A stretch of DNA of 64,000 bases, from positions 124,001-188,000 of the forward strand of contig DASXKN010000024.1 in NCBI GenBank assembly GCA_036496805.1. Direction: 5' to 3'. The position numbers and the translations under genes were made by a program. The stretch is from SZAS-103 sp036496805. GTDB taxonomy: Bacteria; Pseudomonadota; Gammaproteobacteria; Xanthomonadales; Xanthomonadaceae. Positions 1 through 8,611 of this stretch are shown piece after piece (positions within the stretch are counted from its first letter, which is position 1; every line of letters begins with the position of its first letter). The notes below the pieces were generated by a model. The model ran no database searches, had not been told where the DNA came from, and was given only the letters and a program-made list of their open reading frames with translations.

Positions 1-39
1 TACAACACCTAACCCATAGCTCACCTCCAGGAGAGCGCC

Positions 40-300
40 ATGTACAGCAAGACCCGGAACACGTTGACCGCGCTGATGGCCGCGTCGCTGTTCCTTGCCG
101 CCGGATGGACGTTCGGTCACCCGGTCGAAACCAGCCAGGATGTCGCCGGCACCCCATCGACCCGGATCGCGATCGCCGCAGCCGCCGCCCGCATCTCGCT
201 CGGCCCGTCTGTCCTCCACGCGCGCCATGCCAACCGCATGAGCCTGGCGATGCCCTTCTACTCGTTCTCGCTGTCGATGTCGCAGCCGCGGGCCGACTGA
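40..300 (+). CDS. Small secreted protein upstream of GntR regulator
   Basis: An 86-residue protein with a hydrophobic N-terminal stretch at about residues 8-25 that looks like a signal peptide or membrane anchor. The mature part is short, rich in Ala/Ser/Met, and has no domain I recognise. A good ribosome site (CAGGAG) lies 7 bases before the ATG. The stop codon is separated by one base from the ATG of the GntR regulator, so it is probably the first gene of the regulator/ABC operon. Its role is unknown; a small exported partner of the ABC system is only a guess. Confidence 0.6.
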   Translation: MYSKTRNTLTALMAASLFLAAGWTFGHPVETSQDVAGTPSTRIAIAAAAARISLGPSVLHARHANRMSLAMPFYSFSLSMSQPRAD

Positions 301-301
301 C

Positions 302-673
302 ATGACCGTGACCTGGAACGACAACGCGCCGATCTACCGGCAACTCAAGGAGCGCATCGTGGTGATGATGCTCGACGGGCAGCTCAAGCCCGGCGATGCG
401 CTCCCTTCGGTGCGGCAGATCGCAGCCGACTACCAGCTCAACCCGATCACCGTCTCGCGCGCGTATCAGGAGCTGGCCGACGAATCACTGGTTGAGAAAC
501 GGAGGGGACTGGGCATGTACGTGACCGATGGGGCGACCGGGAAGTTGCTGGCTTCGGAGCGCGAGCGCTTCCTGCGCGAGGAATGGCCAGCGATGGTCGC
601 GCGCATCCAGCGGCTGGGCCTGCGGGTGGAAGACCTGCTCCAGCGCGCCGCCGCACAGGAGAAGCATTCATGA
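302..673 (+). CDS. GntR-family transcriptional regulator, YtrA type
   Basis: A 123-residue repressor-type protein. Residues 1-75 form the GntR winged helix-turn-helix (APIYRQLKERI, LPSVRQIAADYQLNPITV). The rest is a short helical tail, not a large ligand domain, which is the hallmark of the YtrA subfamily. YtrA regulators usually sit in and control operons for ABC transporters, sensing unknown envelope or antibiotic stress. That fits here: the stop codon overlaps the ATG of the ATPase gene by four bases (ATGA). Autoregulation of the operon is likely from family behaviour, but I did not identify an operator. Confidence 0.92.
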   Translation: MTVTWNDNAPIYRQLKERIVVMMLDGQLKPGDALPSVRQIAADYQLNPITVSRAYQELADESLVEKRRGLGMYVTDGATGKLLASERERFLREEWPAMVARIQRLGLRVEDLLQRAAAQEKHS

Positions 674-1527
674 GCGCCGTCATCTCCGCGCGTGGCCTGA
701 CCAAGCGCTACGGCGCCCAGTTCGCGGTCGACAACGTCAGCTTCGACATTCCCGCCGGGCGCATCGTCGGCCTGATCGGTCCCAATGGTTCGGGCAAGAC
801 CACCACCCTGAAGGCCGCACTGGGCCTGATTCCGTTCGACGGCGAGCTGAAGGTGCTGGGCATGGATCCGCGCACCCAGCGCGACGCCCTGATGGAGCAG
901 GTCTGCTTCATCGCCGACGTCGCCATCCTGCCGCGCTGGCTGAAGGTGAAGGACGCCATCGATTTCGTCGCCGGCGTGCACCCGAAGTTCGACCGCGCCA
1001 AGGCCGAACGCTACATCGCCCACACCAAGCTGACCCCGAACATGAAGGTCAAGCAGATGTCCAAGGGCATGATCGTGCAATTGCACCTGGCCCTGGTGAT
1101 GGCGATCGACGCGAAACTGCTGGTGCTCGACGAGCCCACGCTCGGCCTCGACATCCTCTACCGCAAGCAGTTCTACCAGAACCTGCTTGAGGACTATTTC
1201 GACGAGGAGAAGACGATCATCGTCACCACCCACCAGGTCGAGGAGATCGAGCACATCCTCTCCGACCTGATGTTCATCCGCGAAGGGAAGATCACGCTGT
1301 CGGCGACGATGGACGAGGTCGGCGAACGCTTCACCGAGGTGATGGTGAACGCCGACAAGGCCGACGCCGCACGAGCGCTCAAGCCGATCGACGAACGCCA
1401 GGTCTTCGGCAAGTCGGTCCTGCTGTTCGACGGCGTGCCGCGCGCCCAGCTCGCCGCGTTCGGCGAGACCCGCAACGTCGGCATCGCCGACCTGTTCGTG
1501 GCCACGATGAAGGGAACCTACGAATGA
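670..1527 (+). CDS. ABC transporter ATP-binding protein
   Basis: A 285-residue ATPase. Walker A is GPNGSGKTTT near residue 38, Walker B is LLVLDEPTLGLD near residue 155, and the H-loop is the TTHQ motif. The signature loop reads MSKGM instead of the usual LSGGQ, a variation common in the YtrB/EcsA-like exporters. The ATG at 670 overlaps the GntR stop; an upstream in-frame ATG at 583 would overlap the regulator deeply and is rejected. It ends with a four-base overlap with the permease. Likely powers export together with the following membrane protein; substrate unknown. Confidence 0.93.
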   Translation: MSAVISARGLTKRYGAQFAVDNVSFDIPAGRIVGLIGPNGSGKTTTLKAALGLIPFDGELKVLGMDPRTQRDALMEQVCFIADVAILPRWLKVKDAIDFVAGVHPKFDRAKAERYIAHTKLTPNMKVKQMSKGMIVQLHLALVMAIDAKLLVLDEPTLGLDILYRKQFYQNLLEDYFDEEKTIIVTTHQVEEIEHILSDLMFIREGKITLSATMDEVGERFTEVMVNADKADAARALKPIDERQVFGKSVLLFDGVPRAQLAAFGETRNVGIADLFVATMKGTYE

Positions 1528-2519
1528 ACACCATGAAGTGGCTCGTCAAACGCGAGTTCTGGGAACACAAGGGCGGCTTCTTCTGGGCGCCGATGATCGT
1601 GGGCGCGATCATGGTCTTCTTCCTCGCCGCCTCGATCGTCGTGGGCGTCGTGCTCGGCAAGAGCCATGGCTTCGAGATCAACGGCGACACCGTCACCAGC
1701 CTGTCGGGCGCGATGACGCCGCAGGAAGCCGCCGATTTCGGGAGCGGCCTGGCCTCCGGATACATGGGCCTGGCCACGCCGCTTTACATGGTGCTGGCGG
1801 TGACGGTGTTCTTCTTCTGCCTCGGCGCCCTGTTCGACGACCGCAAGGATCGCAGCGTCCTGTTCTGGAAGTCGCTGCCGATCTCGGACCAGGCGACCGT
1901 GCTGTCGAAGGTCGGCGTGGCGCTGGTAGGCGCGCCCCTGATCACGATCGCACTCGGAACCGTGGTCTCCCTGCTCTCGCTGCTGGCGATCTGCATCGGA
2001 TCGGCCACGGTGGGCGTCAACGAGTTCGGCACGGTGCTGTCCAGCCCGGGCCTGTACGCCTCGCCGTTCGAAGTCGCCGGCATGCTGCCTGTGTATGTCC
2101 TCTGGGCGGCTCCGACGATCGGCTGGCTGATGATGGTCTCGGCCTGGGCGCGCACCAAGCCCTTCCTGTGGGCGGTCGGCTTGCCGGTCTTCTCCGGTCT
2201 GTTGCTGGTCTGGTTCAACGCGTTGTTCAACTTCGGATGGAACGTGAGGTGGTACTGGCACCACATCGTGGGCCGCAGCCTCGGCGGCACGATTCCCGGC
2301 GTCTGGTTTGCCTGGCACCCGGCCACGAATGGCCTGGGCGATTCGATCATCGATGGTCCGAAGGGCATGGCGATCCACCGCCACGCCGACGACATGGGTG
2401 CGCTGATGATGCAGTCCTGGGACATGTTCCGCACACCCGACCTGTGGATCGGCGTCGCGGCCGGCGCAGCGATGATCTATGCCGCGATCCGCCTGCGCCG
2501 CTGGCGCGACGAAGGCTGA
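1524..2519 (+). CDS. ABC transporter permease (ABC-2-like)
   Basis: A 331-residue integral membrane protein with about six hydrophobic segments (residues 20-45, 85-110, 130-165, 185-210, 217-240, 305-325). It begins with an amphipathic cytoplasmic stretch (KWLVKREFWEHKG), typical of ABC-2 type exporters in YtrA-controlled operons. The start overlaps the ATPase stop by four bases, indicating translational coupling. It forms the membrane half of the transporter whose ATPase is encoded just upstream. The family suggests export of a peptide or lipid-type compound, or envelope-stress protection; the sequence does not reveal the substrate. Confidence 0.85.
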   Translation: MNTMKWLVKREFWEHKGGFFWAPMIVGAIMVFFLAASIVVGVVLGKSHGFEINGDTVTSLSGAMTPQEAADFGSGLASGYMGLATPLYMVLAVTVFFFCLGALFDDRKDRSVLFWKSLPISDQATVLSKVGVALVGAPLITIALGTVVSLLSLLAICIGSATVGVNEFGTVLSSPGLYASPFEVAGMLPVYVLWAAPTIGWLMMVSAWARTKPFLWAVGLPVFSGLLLVWFNALFNFGWNVRWYWHHIVGRSLGGTIPGVWFAWHPATNGLGDSIIDGPKGMAIHRHADDMGALMMQSWDMFRTPDLWIGVAAGAAMIYAAIRLRRWRDEG

Positions 2520-2544
2520 AATCCAGACTCGAACGGGAATCCGC

Positions 2545-3099
2545 ATGAAATCCTTCCTCAAGGCCTGCATCACCACCGCCCTCGCCGCAGGCCTCGCCGC
2601 CTGCGGCGGCACCACCTACATCGGCGACGGCAACGGTCATCACCTGATGCTCCACGACGGTGTGCTCACGATGCACGTGCACGGCCAGCCCGACGCGGTC
2701 ATCGATGCCGCCGGCGACCTGCGCATCGCGAACAAGCCGGCCGCGCTGACATCCACGCAGCGTGAGCTGCTGAAGGCCTACTACGCGCAGGTGCTGAACA
2801 TCCGCGACGCCGGCATCGAGACCGGCAAGGCGGGCGCGAAGCTGGCGGGGCATGCCATCGGCGAGGTCGTCTCCGGGCTCGCGCATGGCGATCCGGATCG
2901 GATCAAATCGAGGATCGACGATCGCGCCAAGGATGTCGAAGCAAAGGCTCTCGTCATCTGCGACAACCTCGAAGCCCTGCAGAAGACCCAGGACGCGATC
3001 GCCGGCACCCTGCCCGCCTTCAAGCCTTACGCCACCATCGAGGTCCGCGAAACGTCCGACTGCCGCTCGCGCACGGACCGGAACGGCCACGATCACTGA
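2545..3099 (+). CDS. DUF2884 (YggN-like) lipoprotein
   Basis: A 184-residue predicted lipoprotein. The signal peptide ends in a lipobox (GLAAC) with the acylated Cys near residue 18. The body contains the metal-ligand-like stretch HHLMLHDGVLTMHVHG and then a long helical region with an acidic/basic alternating pattern, resembling the periplasmic YggN/DUF2884 family of unknown function. The start at 2545 is chosen because the signal peptide begins there and GGGAAT lies upstream. It follows the permease by 25 bases and is probably in the same operon, suggesting an envelope role tied to the ABC system. Confidence 0.75.
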   Translation: MKSFLKACITTALAAGLAACGGTTYIGDGNGHHLMLHDGVLTMHVHGQPDAVIDAAGDLRIANKPAALTSTQRELLKAYYAQVLNIRDAGIETGKAGAKLAGHAIGEVVSGLAHGDPDRIKSRIDDRAKDVEAKALVICDNLEALQKTQDAIAGTLPAFKPYATIEVRETSDCRSRTDRNGHDH

Positions 3100-3168
3100 A
3101 TGCGTTGCAACCCCTGTGCACGGACGCGCATCCATCCTTAGTCGAACCGCCAACCCGAGGAACTCGCC

Positions 3169-3996
3169 ATGTGGAAGCTCCTGCCCTGCGCCCTGCTGCT
3201 GGTCCCCGCCCTCGCCCACGCCGATGAATGCCGCTTCGAGGCGCCGCGCAACGCGACGCTCAACTTCGCCGGCGTGCATACGCTGGTGATCGAGGTTCAT
3301 CAGCACAACATCCATCTCAACGGCACCGCCGCCGCCACCGGGCAGGTGCGCGGACGCGCCTGCGCGAGCACCCAGAAGCAATTGCCGGGATTGCAGCTGA
3401 TCCAGCATCGCGAAGGCGATCGCCTGATCGTCGAGGCGAAGGACGAGAACCCGACCTTCGTCGGCCTGGTGCTGTTCGGCAACCGCTATGCCTACCTCGA
3501 CCTGCATATCGACGTGCCCGCCAGCCTCGCCGTCGAAATCGACGTAGGCTCGGGCGACTCCTGGGTGAAGAATGTCGCCGAGCTCAAGGCACAGGTCGGC
3601 TCGGGCGATCTCGACGTCGCCGGCGTGCAGGGCCACTTCGAGGCGAAAGTGAACTCCGGCGACATCAAGGCCGCCGACGTCGGCGACACCCATGTCGGAT
3701 CGGTCGGATCGGGCGACTTCACGGTCGACCAGGTGCGCGGTTCGGTCACGGTGGGCAGCGTCGGCTCGGGCGATTTCACCGCCGAGCACGTGCGCGGCGA
3801 CGTCGGCATCGGCAGCGTCGGTTCGGGCGACGCCAGCGCTCGCACGATCGGCGGCAATGTCGACGTTGGATCGATCGGCTCGGGCGACCTGCACGTCAGG
3901 GGCGTCGGCCACGACCTGCACGTCGCCAACATCGGCAGCGGCGACATCGAGCACGCCGACGTCGCCGGCAAGGTGAACATCCCCAAGCAGGACTGA
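3169..3996 (+). CDS. Secreted GSGD-repeat protein (DUF4097/DUF2807-like solenoid)
   Basis: A 275-residue protein with a clear signal peptide (cleavage near ALA-HA, residues 16-19). From about residue 125 it consists of eight repeats of a 16-20 residue unit starting GSGD or NSGD (GSGDFTVDQVRG, GSGDFTAEHVRG and so on), which should stack as a right-handed beta-solenoid. This is the pattern of the putative auto-transporter adhesin families DUF4097 and DUF2807. It lies 69 bases after the lipoprotein gene, with its own ribosome site (GAGGAA), and ends before a strong terminator, so it probably closes the operon. Likely periplasmic or surface associated; function unknown. Confidence 0.8.
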   Translation: MWKLLPCALLLVPALAHADECRFEAPRNATLNFAGVHTLVIEVHQHNIHLNGTAAATGQVRGRACASTQKQLPGLQLIQHREGDRLIVEAKDENPTFVGLVLFGNRYAYLDLHIDVPASLAVEIDVGSGDSWVKNVAELKAQVGSGDLDVAGVQGHFEAKVNSGDIKAADVGDTHVGSVGSGDFTVDQVRGSVTVGSVGSGDFTAEHVRGDVGIGSVGSGDASARTIGGNVDVGSIGSGDLHVRGVGHDLHVANIGSGDIEHADVAGKVNIPKQD

Positions 3997-4022
3997 CGGC
4001 CCGAAGCGTACGACCAGCAAAA

Positions 4023-4047
4023 AAACGCCCCGGACACCGGGGCGTTT
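4023..4047. terminator. Bidirectional intrinsic terminator
   Basis: An 11-bp GC-rich stem (AAACGCCCCGG / CCGGGGCGTTT) with a three-base loop. It is flanked by A-runs on the left and T-runs on the right, so it can act on both strands. It sits between the convergent GSGD-repeat gene and the fatty acid hydroxylase gene. Confidence 0.9.
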
Positions 4048-4099
4048 TCGTTTCAGGCGGCCGGACGGAAACGCATGGTTTCGGCCGATGCAGGAATCT

Positions 4100-4711
4100 T
4101 CAGGATCCACCCATCCGCTTGCTCGCCGAGACGTGCCGCGTGCCCAGCGCGTAGTCCCACAGCGGCGTGGTCACGCCGAAGTTGCGGTCCGGGTGGTGGT
4201 GGTGGATGTGGTGGCTCGCGGCCCAGCGTCGCCCCAGCGGATGGCGGAAGCGGCGGGTGTGGATGATGTAGTGGCTCAGGTCGTAGCAGGCGTAGCCGCA
4301 GGCGATCGAACCGGCCAGCAGGGTCGCGTAACCCAGCGGCATCGCCAGGTCGAACAACCCGACCAGGATCAGCAGGATCGCCGGCGGCAGGAAGAAGGGC
4401 AGCGCCGCGTCGCAGAGTGGATCCTCGTGATGGTTCCAGTGACCTTGCGTGAACGCCTCCAGGGAACGCGTGCCGTGGAAGATCCAGCGGTGGAATACGT
4501 ATTCGACCAGGGTGAACAGGAGCAGCCCGGCCATGACGACCAGCAACGCCGGCAGGGCGCGGACATGCCCGTACCACGCGCCCGCCGCGAGCAGCAGCAC
4601 CGGGGTGGCGACATCCAGCGTCATACTGGCGCGACTGTTGGCACGCGTGGCCGACATCCGTTCAAGGGAATCCAGCCAGGCCTTCCAGGCATTCAGGAAA
4701 CTCGTCAACAA
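4100..4711 (-). CDS. Fatty acid hydroxylase / sterol desaturase family protein
   Basis: A 203-residue membrane-bound di-iron enzyme. The histidine boxes of the family are all visible: HRWIFH near residue 75, HWNHHEDP near residue 90, HTRRFRH near residue 150 and HHIHHHHPD near residue 165. Hydrophobic segments lie between them. The family hydroxylates or desaturates lipids; at about 200 residues it fits the bacterial fatty acid hydroxylase (FAH, Scs7-like) group acting on acyl chains. It is transcribed alone, divergent from the phosphatase lipoprotein at 4853. Exact substrate cannot be read from the sequence. Confidence 0.88.
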   Translation of the reverse strand: MLTSFLNAWKAWLDSLERMSATRANSRASMTLDVATPVLLLAAGAWYGHVRALPALLVVMAGLLLFTLVEYVFHRWIFHGTRSLEAFTQGHWNHHEDPLCDAALPFFLPPAILLILVGLFDLAMPLGYATLLAGSIACGYACYDLSHYIIHTRRFRHPLGRRWAASHHIHHHHPDRNFGVTTPLWDYALGTRHVSASKRMGGS

Positions 4712-4852
4712 GCGATCACCTGCAATGGACTCCCGGGGTCAGTGGATCGGGCCAATGGTTGCATCGACTGGCCCGTTTCCAGTGGACCATCGTAACCTGA
4801 GCGATATTAATTCCTTCTAGACGCCACCGCACGGAAATCCTGAGGAGGATTC

Positions 4853-5473
4853 ATGCAACGACCTGCGGCTGCCGTTCTCTGCCTCCTGCTGGCGACGATG
4901 CTGTCGGCTGGCTGCGCCGCAGCCGAGACGGAGACCGAGACCATCGTGCTGGTCCGGCACGGCGAGAAGCAGTCCGACGGCCTCGGCCAGCTCGACTGCC
5001 AGGGGCTCAACCGCGCCCTCGCCCTGCCCAAGGTCATCCAGGCCCTGTTCGGCAAACCCGATGCGGTCTTCGCGCCCGATCCAGCCAAGTCCAAACCCGA
5101 CCACTTCAAGTCCTACGACTACGTGCGTCCACTGGCGACGATCGAACCGACCGCCATCCGTTTCGGCCTGGCCGTCAACACCCAGTTCGGTTACTCCGAC
5201 ACTCGGGCGCTGGTCGCCGAGCTCGAGAAACCCGCCTATCGCAAGGCTCTCGTGCTGGTAGCATGGGAGCACGTGGAGCTCGTGAAGGCGGCCTCGGCCC
5301 TGCTTTCCGACAACGGCGGGGATGCCTCGCAGTTGCCGGCGTGGCACTACGACGACTTCGACGGCATCTACGTGATCCGGATCAGCCGCGTGGGCGGCAG
5401 CACCCATGCAGGCTTCGAGCACCTCCAGGAACACCTGGACGGACAGCCGGAACGCTGCCCCGGCGAAAACTGA
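4853..5473 (+). CDS. Histidine phosphatase family lipoprotein
   Basis: A 206-residue exported protein with a lipobox (LSAGC, acylated Cys near residue 20). The phosphoglycerate-mutase-type motif LVRHGEK follows at about residues 33-39, giving the catalytic His and Arg. Later there is a conserved EHVELV segment that supplies the second catalytic His region. The histidine phosphatase superfamily removes phosphate from small molecules or proteins; this one would work in the periplasm. A strong GAGGAGG ribosome site lies before the ATG. It is divergent from the hydroxylase gene. Confidence 0.82.
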   Translation: MQRPAAAVLCLLLATMLSAGCAAAETETETIVLVRHGEKQSDGLGQLDCQGLNRALALPKVIQALFGKPDAVFAPDPAKSKPDHFKSYDYVRPLATIEPTAIRFGLAVNTQFGYSDTRALVAELEKPAYRKALVLVAWEHVELVKAASALLSDNGGDASQLPAWHYDDFDGIYVIRISRVGGSTHAGFEHLQEHLDGQPERCPGEN

Positions 5474-5569
5474 TCGGCAGGCTGGCCGCAACCAGCCGGG
5501 ACGACCGTTCTCCTTCAGTGCCGACGCCACGAACCAGTCGACCGCGAAGCCCACCCCCAGGAGCACAGC

Positions 5570-5854
5570 ATGAACCCGCACGCCCATCCGCTCTCGCACC
5601 TTCCGAACCGCAACCTGCCGGCGCGCGCGACGCTCGCGCTGCTGGTCGCAGCGTCCCTGCTGCTCGCACCGCTGGCGATGGCCACCGGCCAGCCGGGCAA
5701 GAAGCAAGGCTCGGCGCATGCCAACATCATCCTCCAGCACCACCATCACGGTGCTGCCGGCGGCGGCGCCCACAGCGACATCATCCTGCAGCACCACCAC
5801 CACGCGAAGGGCGGTGCGCACAGCGACATCATCCTCCAGCACCACCATCACTGA
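5570..5854 (+). CDS. Secreted histidine-rich triple-repeat protein
   Basis: A 94-residue protein with a long N-region (about 20 residues), a hydrophobic core (TLALLVAASLLLAPLAMA) and a short mature part. The mature part contains three copies of AH(A/S)(N/D)IILQHHHH at about residues 49-60, 67-78 and 83-94. The last tetra-histidine is the C-terminus itself. The DNA copies differ at synonymous positions, so the repeat is maintained at protein level. A good ribosome site (CAGGAG) precedes the ATG. I know no family with this repeat; metal binding (Cu, Ni or Zn) in the periplasm is inferred from the 17 histidines. It stands alone between the phosphatase and peptidase genes. Confidence 0.7.
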   Translation: MNPHAHPLSHLPNRNLPARATLALLVAASLLLAPLAMATGQPGKKQGSAHANIILQHHHHGAAGGGAHSDIILQHHHHAKGGAHSDIILQHHHH

Positions 5855-6169
5855 CGCAGCCAGGGCACAGGTGCCCGCGGCGTCGCGGGCGCTGTCGCGT
5901 GCCGGAAGGAAACCCGGTCCCGGAGCCAGGGAACCGGGTGCATCGCCGTCACCGACATAACCGCTTTGTAACAGCGCATTCGGCTATAGTCGTCCGCAGC
6001 CGGCGGTGTCTTGCCAAGGGGTTTTTATCGGCTGATATTTTCGGCGAGCAAGAGTATCGTCTTGCGACCGGCACGAGCGATCGTTTCACGGGGACACACG
6101 CGGCACATCGACGGGCATCCTTCGGGCGCCCGCGCATGCCATCTTTTTCAGACCTTTCGGAGGCAGTAC
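5855..6169. other. Intergenic region and leader of the S53 peptidase gene
   Basis: No gene is supported. It holds a short hairpin at 5873-5890 (GCCCGCG/CGCGGGC), a second inverted repeat at about 5908-5940 (ACCCGGT/ACCGGGT), and a TATAGT element at 5985-5990 that could be the -10 box for the peptidase. If so, the peptidase mRNA has a leader of about 175 bases. Confidence 0.4.
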
Positions 6170-8458
6170 ATGAAATCGGGAAATTCCAGGCTGCATGCGG
6201 CCATCCTTTCCGCACTCGCGGTCCTGCCTGCGCTCTCGCAGGCCCATGCGGCACCCGTGAATCCCGCACTCGCCGGCATCAACACCGCCGAGGCGCCGCG
6301 CGTGACGCGGCCAGTCGATGCCAATGCCGTCGCCGTGATGGAGCGCAGCCACCTCGCGCAATTCGAGCGTGCGACGCCGATCGGCAATGCGCCCGACTCG
6401 ACCCCGATGGAGCACATGCAACTCGTGCTCAAGCGCAGCGCGTCGCGCCAGTCGGCGCTCGACACCCTGATCGCCGCCCAGCATGACCGTCATTCGCCGA
6501 AGTTCCACCAGTGGCTGAAGCCCGAGGAGTTCGGCGAGCACTTCGGCGTCGCCGATGCCGACATCACCGCGGCGAAGTCGTGGCTCGTCTCCCAGGGCTT
6601 CACCGTCAACGGCGTGTACGCGAACAAGATGCAGATCGACTTCAGCGGCAACGCCGGGACGGTCAAGCGCGCATTCGGCGTCCAGGAAAAGCAGTTCAAG
6701 CTCGGCAGCGAGAGCCACGTGGCGAACGTGTCCGATGCGCACCTGCCGGCAGCGCTCAGGGAAGTGGTCGCCGGCGTCGCCGGCCTCAACGACCTGCATC
6801 CGCACGCCCAGCACCTTCCGCCCATGCTGGGCAAGTTCGACCCGGCCACGCAGAAGCTCTCGCTCGTCAAGCCCGGCACGAACGGCGGCCACTCGCAGGC
6901 CGTTCCTTTCTTCGGCGGCGCGCGCGGCCTGGTGCCGTATGACCTGACCAAGATGTACGGCGTCTCCAAGCTGCACGCCGCGGGCATCACCGGCCATGGC
7001 ACCACCATCGCCGTGGTCGAGGATGGCTCGATGCAGCCTTCCGACTGGACCAACTTCGTGGCCCAGTTCAACCTCGGCCATAGCGGCGGCACCTTCGCCC
7101 AGGTCCAGCCACTGCCCACGGGCGGCGGCTTCAACCGCACCAACTGCGTCAACCCGGACGCCCCTGGCGCCGAGGACGACGGCGAGACCCTGCTCGACGC
7201 GGAATGGTCGACCGCGATCGCCCCGGGCGCGAACATCGTCGTGGCCAGTTGCGCCGACGTCTTCTCGCACAACTTCTTCGGCGGCGTGTTCACCGCGGCC
7301 ACCAACCTGATCAATGCCCCCACCCGCCCCGACGTCATCAGCGCGAGCTACGGCTACGGCGAGTACTTCACCGACAGCGGCAGCAAGGCGGCGATCGACC
7401 TGATGTGGGCGCAGGCCGACGCCGAGGGCATCTCGGTGTTCGTCTCCAGCGGCGACTCGGGCTCCAACCCGAGCTTCAATGGCGGCACCATCCAGAGCGT
7501 TCCGGCCATCGACGCGAACTCGCTCGGCACCTCGCCGAACGTGACCGTCGTCGGCGGCACCGACACCGCCGACGTGCTCGACGGCACCACCAGCAAGTAC
7601 TTCACCTCGACGCTGACCACGTACTACGGCAGCGCCAAGGCGTACGTGCCCGAGATCCCCTGGAACCAGTCGTGCGGCAACAGCACCGCGGCGAAGTCCT
7701 TGGGCTACGCCAACGCGATCGCGTTCTGCAACGCGCAGCTCGCGGGTGACTCGGAGGGCTTCACCATCCAGTCCGAAGCCGGCAGCGGCGGTCCGTCGCA
7801 CTTCGACACCAGGCCGGCCTGGCAGAACCAGGTCATCGGCCACAGCAGCGACGGCATGCGCGACGTGCCCGACGTCTCCCTGTTCGCCGGTTCGTTCAAC
7901 GGCTACACCTGGGTCATCACCTGCACCGAGTCGTATCCGTGCGCACCGGGCTTCCCGGGCCTGATCGCCATCAGCGGCGGCACCTCGCTGGCTTCGCCGA
8001 TGTTCGCTGGCATCCAGGCGTTGATCGACCAGGGCCTGGCGCAGCAGGGACTGCCGCAGGACCAGGGCAACGCGGCGCCCGTGCTCTACGCGCTGGCGGC
8101 GCAGGAATACGGCAGCCCCGGCGGTTCGGTGCCTGCCACGCTGGCGGGATGCAATTCCGACAAGGGCAACAACGGCACCGCGGATTGCGTGTTCCACAAC
8201 GTCACCCGCGGCGGCATCTCGACCCAGTGCATCCAGCAGCTTCCCGACACCGTGACGCCGGACTGCTTCTTCTACGGGACGGTTCCGGACTACCTGTTCA
8301 GTGGCCCCGCGCAGGTCGGCCTGACCTCGACCAGCACCTCGAAGTACGTTTCCGCGTACCCGTCCAGGCCCGGTTGGAGTTTCGCCGCCGGACTCGGCTC
8401 GGTGAATGCGACCAACCTGCTTGCGGCATGGCAGGCGTACGTCAGCCCCGCCCAGTAA
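6170..8458 (+). CDS. S53 family serine-carboxyl peptidase (sedolisin/kumamolisin type)
   Basis: A 762-residue secreted pro-enzyme. Signal peptide residues 1-27; a pro-kumamolisin activation domain spans about 60-240 (residues such as HQWLKPEEFGEHFG). The peptidase domain follows. The catalytic Glu339 and Asp343 lie in DGETLLDAEWS, and the nucleophile Ser606 in SGGTSLASPMFAG. An Asp of the oxyanion site lies in SSGDSGS. S53 enzymes are acid-active endopeptidases secreted as zymogens. The C-terminal part carries several Cys that could form disulfides. The ATG at 6170 is chosen because AGGAGGC-like sequence (CGGAGGCA) lies upstream and the signal peptide starts there. Confidence 0.95.
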   Translation: MKSGNSRLHAAILSALAVLPALSQAHAAPVNPALAGINTAEAPRVTRPVDANAVAVMERSHLAQFERATPIGNAPDSTPMEHMQLVLKRSASRQSALDTLIAAQHDRHSPKFHQWLKPEEFGEHFGVADADITAAKSWLVSQGFTVNGVYANKMQIDFSGNAGTVKRAFGVQEKQFKLGSESHVANVSDAHLPAALREVVAGVAGLNDLHPHAQHLPPMLGKFDPATQKLSLVKPGTNGGHSQAVPFFGGARGLVPYDLTKMYGVSKLHAAGITGHGTTIAVVEDGSMQPSDWTNFVAQFNLGHSGGTFAQVQPLPTGGGFNRTNCVNPDAPGAEDDGETLLDAEWSTAIAPGANIVVASCADVFSHNFFGGVFTAATNLINAPTRPDVISASYGYGEYFTDSGSKAAIDLMWAQADAEGISVFVSSGDSGSNPSFNGGTIQSVPAIDANSLGTSPNVTVVGGTDTADVLDGTTSKYFTSTLTTYYGSAKAYVPEIPWNQSCGNSTAAKSLGYANAIAFCNAQLAGDSEGFTIQSEAGSGGPSHFDTRPAWQNQVIGHSSDGMRDVPDVSLFAGSFNGYTWVITCTESYPCAPGFPGLIAISGGTSLASPMFAGIQALIDQGLAQQGLPQDQGNAAPVLYALAAQEYGSPGGSVPATLAGCNSDKGNNGTADCVFHNVTRGGISTQCIQQLPDTVTPDCFFYGTVPDYLFSGPAQVGLTSTSTSKYVSAYPSRPGWSFAAGLGSVNATNLLAAWQAYVSPAQ

Positions 8459-8482
8459 GCGACAGCGGCATCGCAACAAACG

Positions 8483-8517
8483 ACGCCCCGGGCAGCGATG
8501 CCCGGGGCGTTTTGTTT
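8483..8517 (+). terminator. Intrinsic terminator after S53 peptidase gene
   Basis: An 11-bp perfect stem (ACGCCCCGGGC / GCCCGGGGCGT) with a six-base loop, followed by TTTTGTTT. It is placed 24 bases after the peptidase stop codon. Confidence 0.93.
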
Positions 8518-8611
8518 GGAACGATGGCGACGACGGGATTGTCGGGTGGTCGGTTCCGATGCCGCGCACGAGCCGCAAGCCAGCCCTCGGACGGCACAAC
8601 GGGTGGCACCA

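Noticed and set aside
6086..8599. Very long minus-strand open frame (837 codons)
   Set aside because: It is the antisense shadow of the S53 peptidase, whose catalytic motifs are on the plus strand; such shadows are common in GC-rich DNA.
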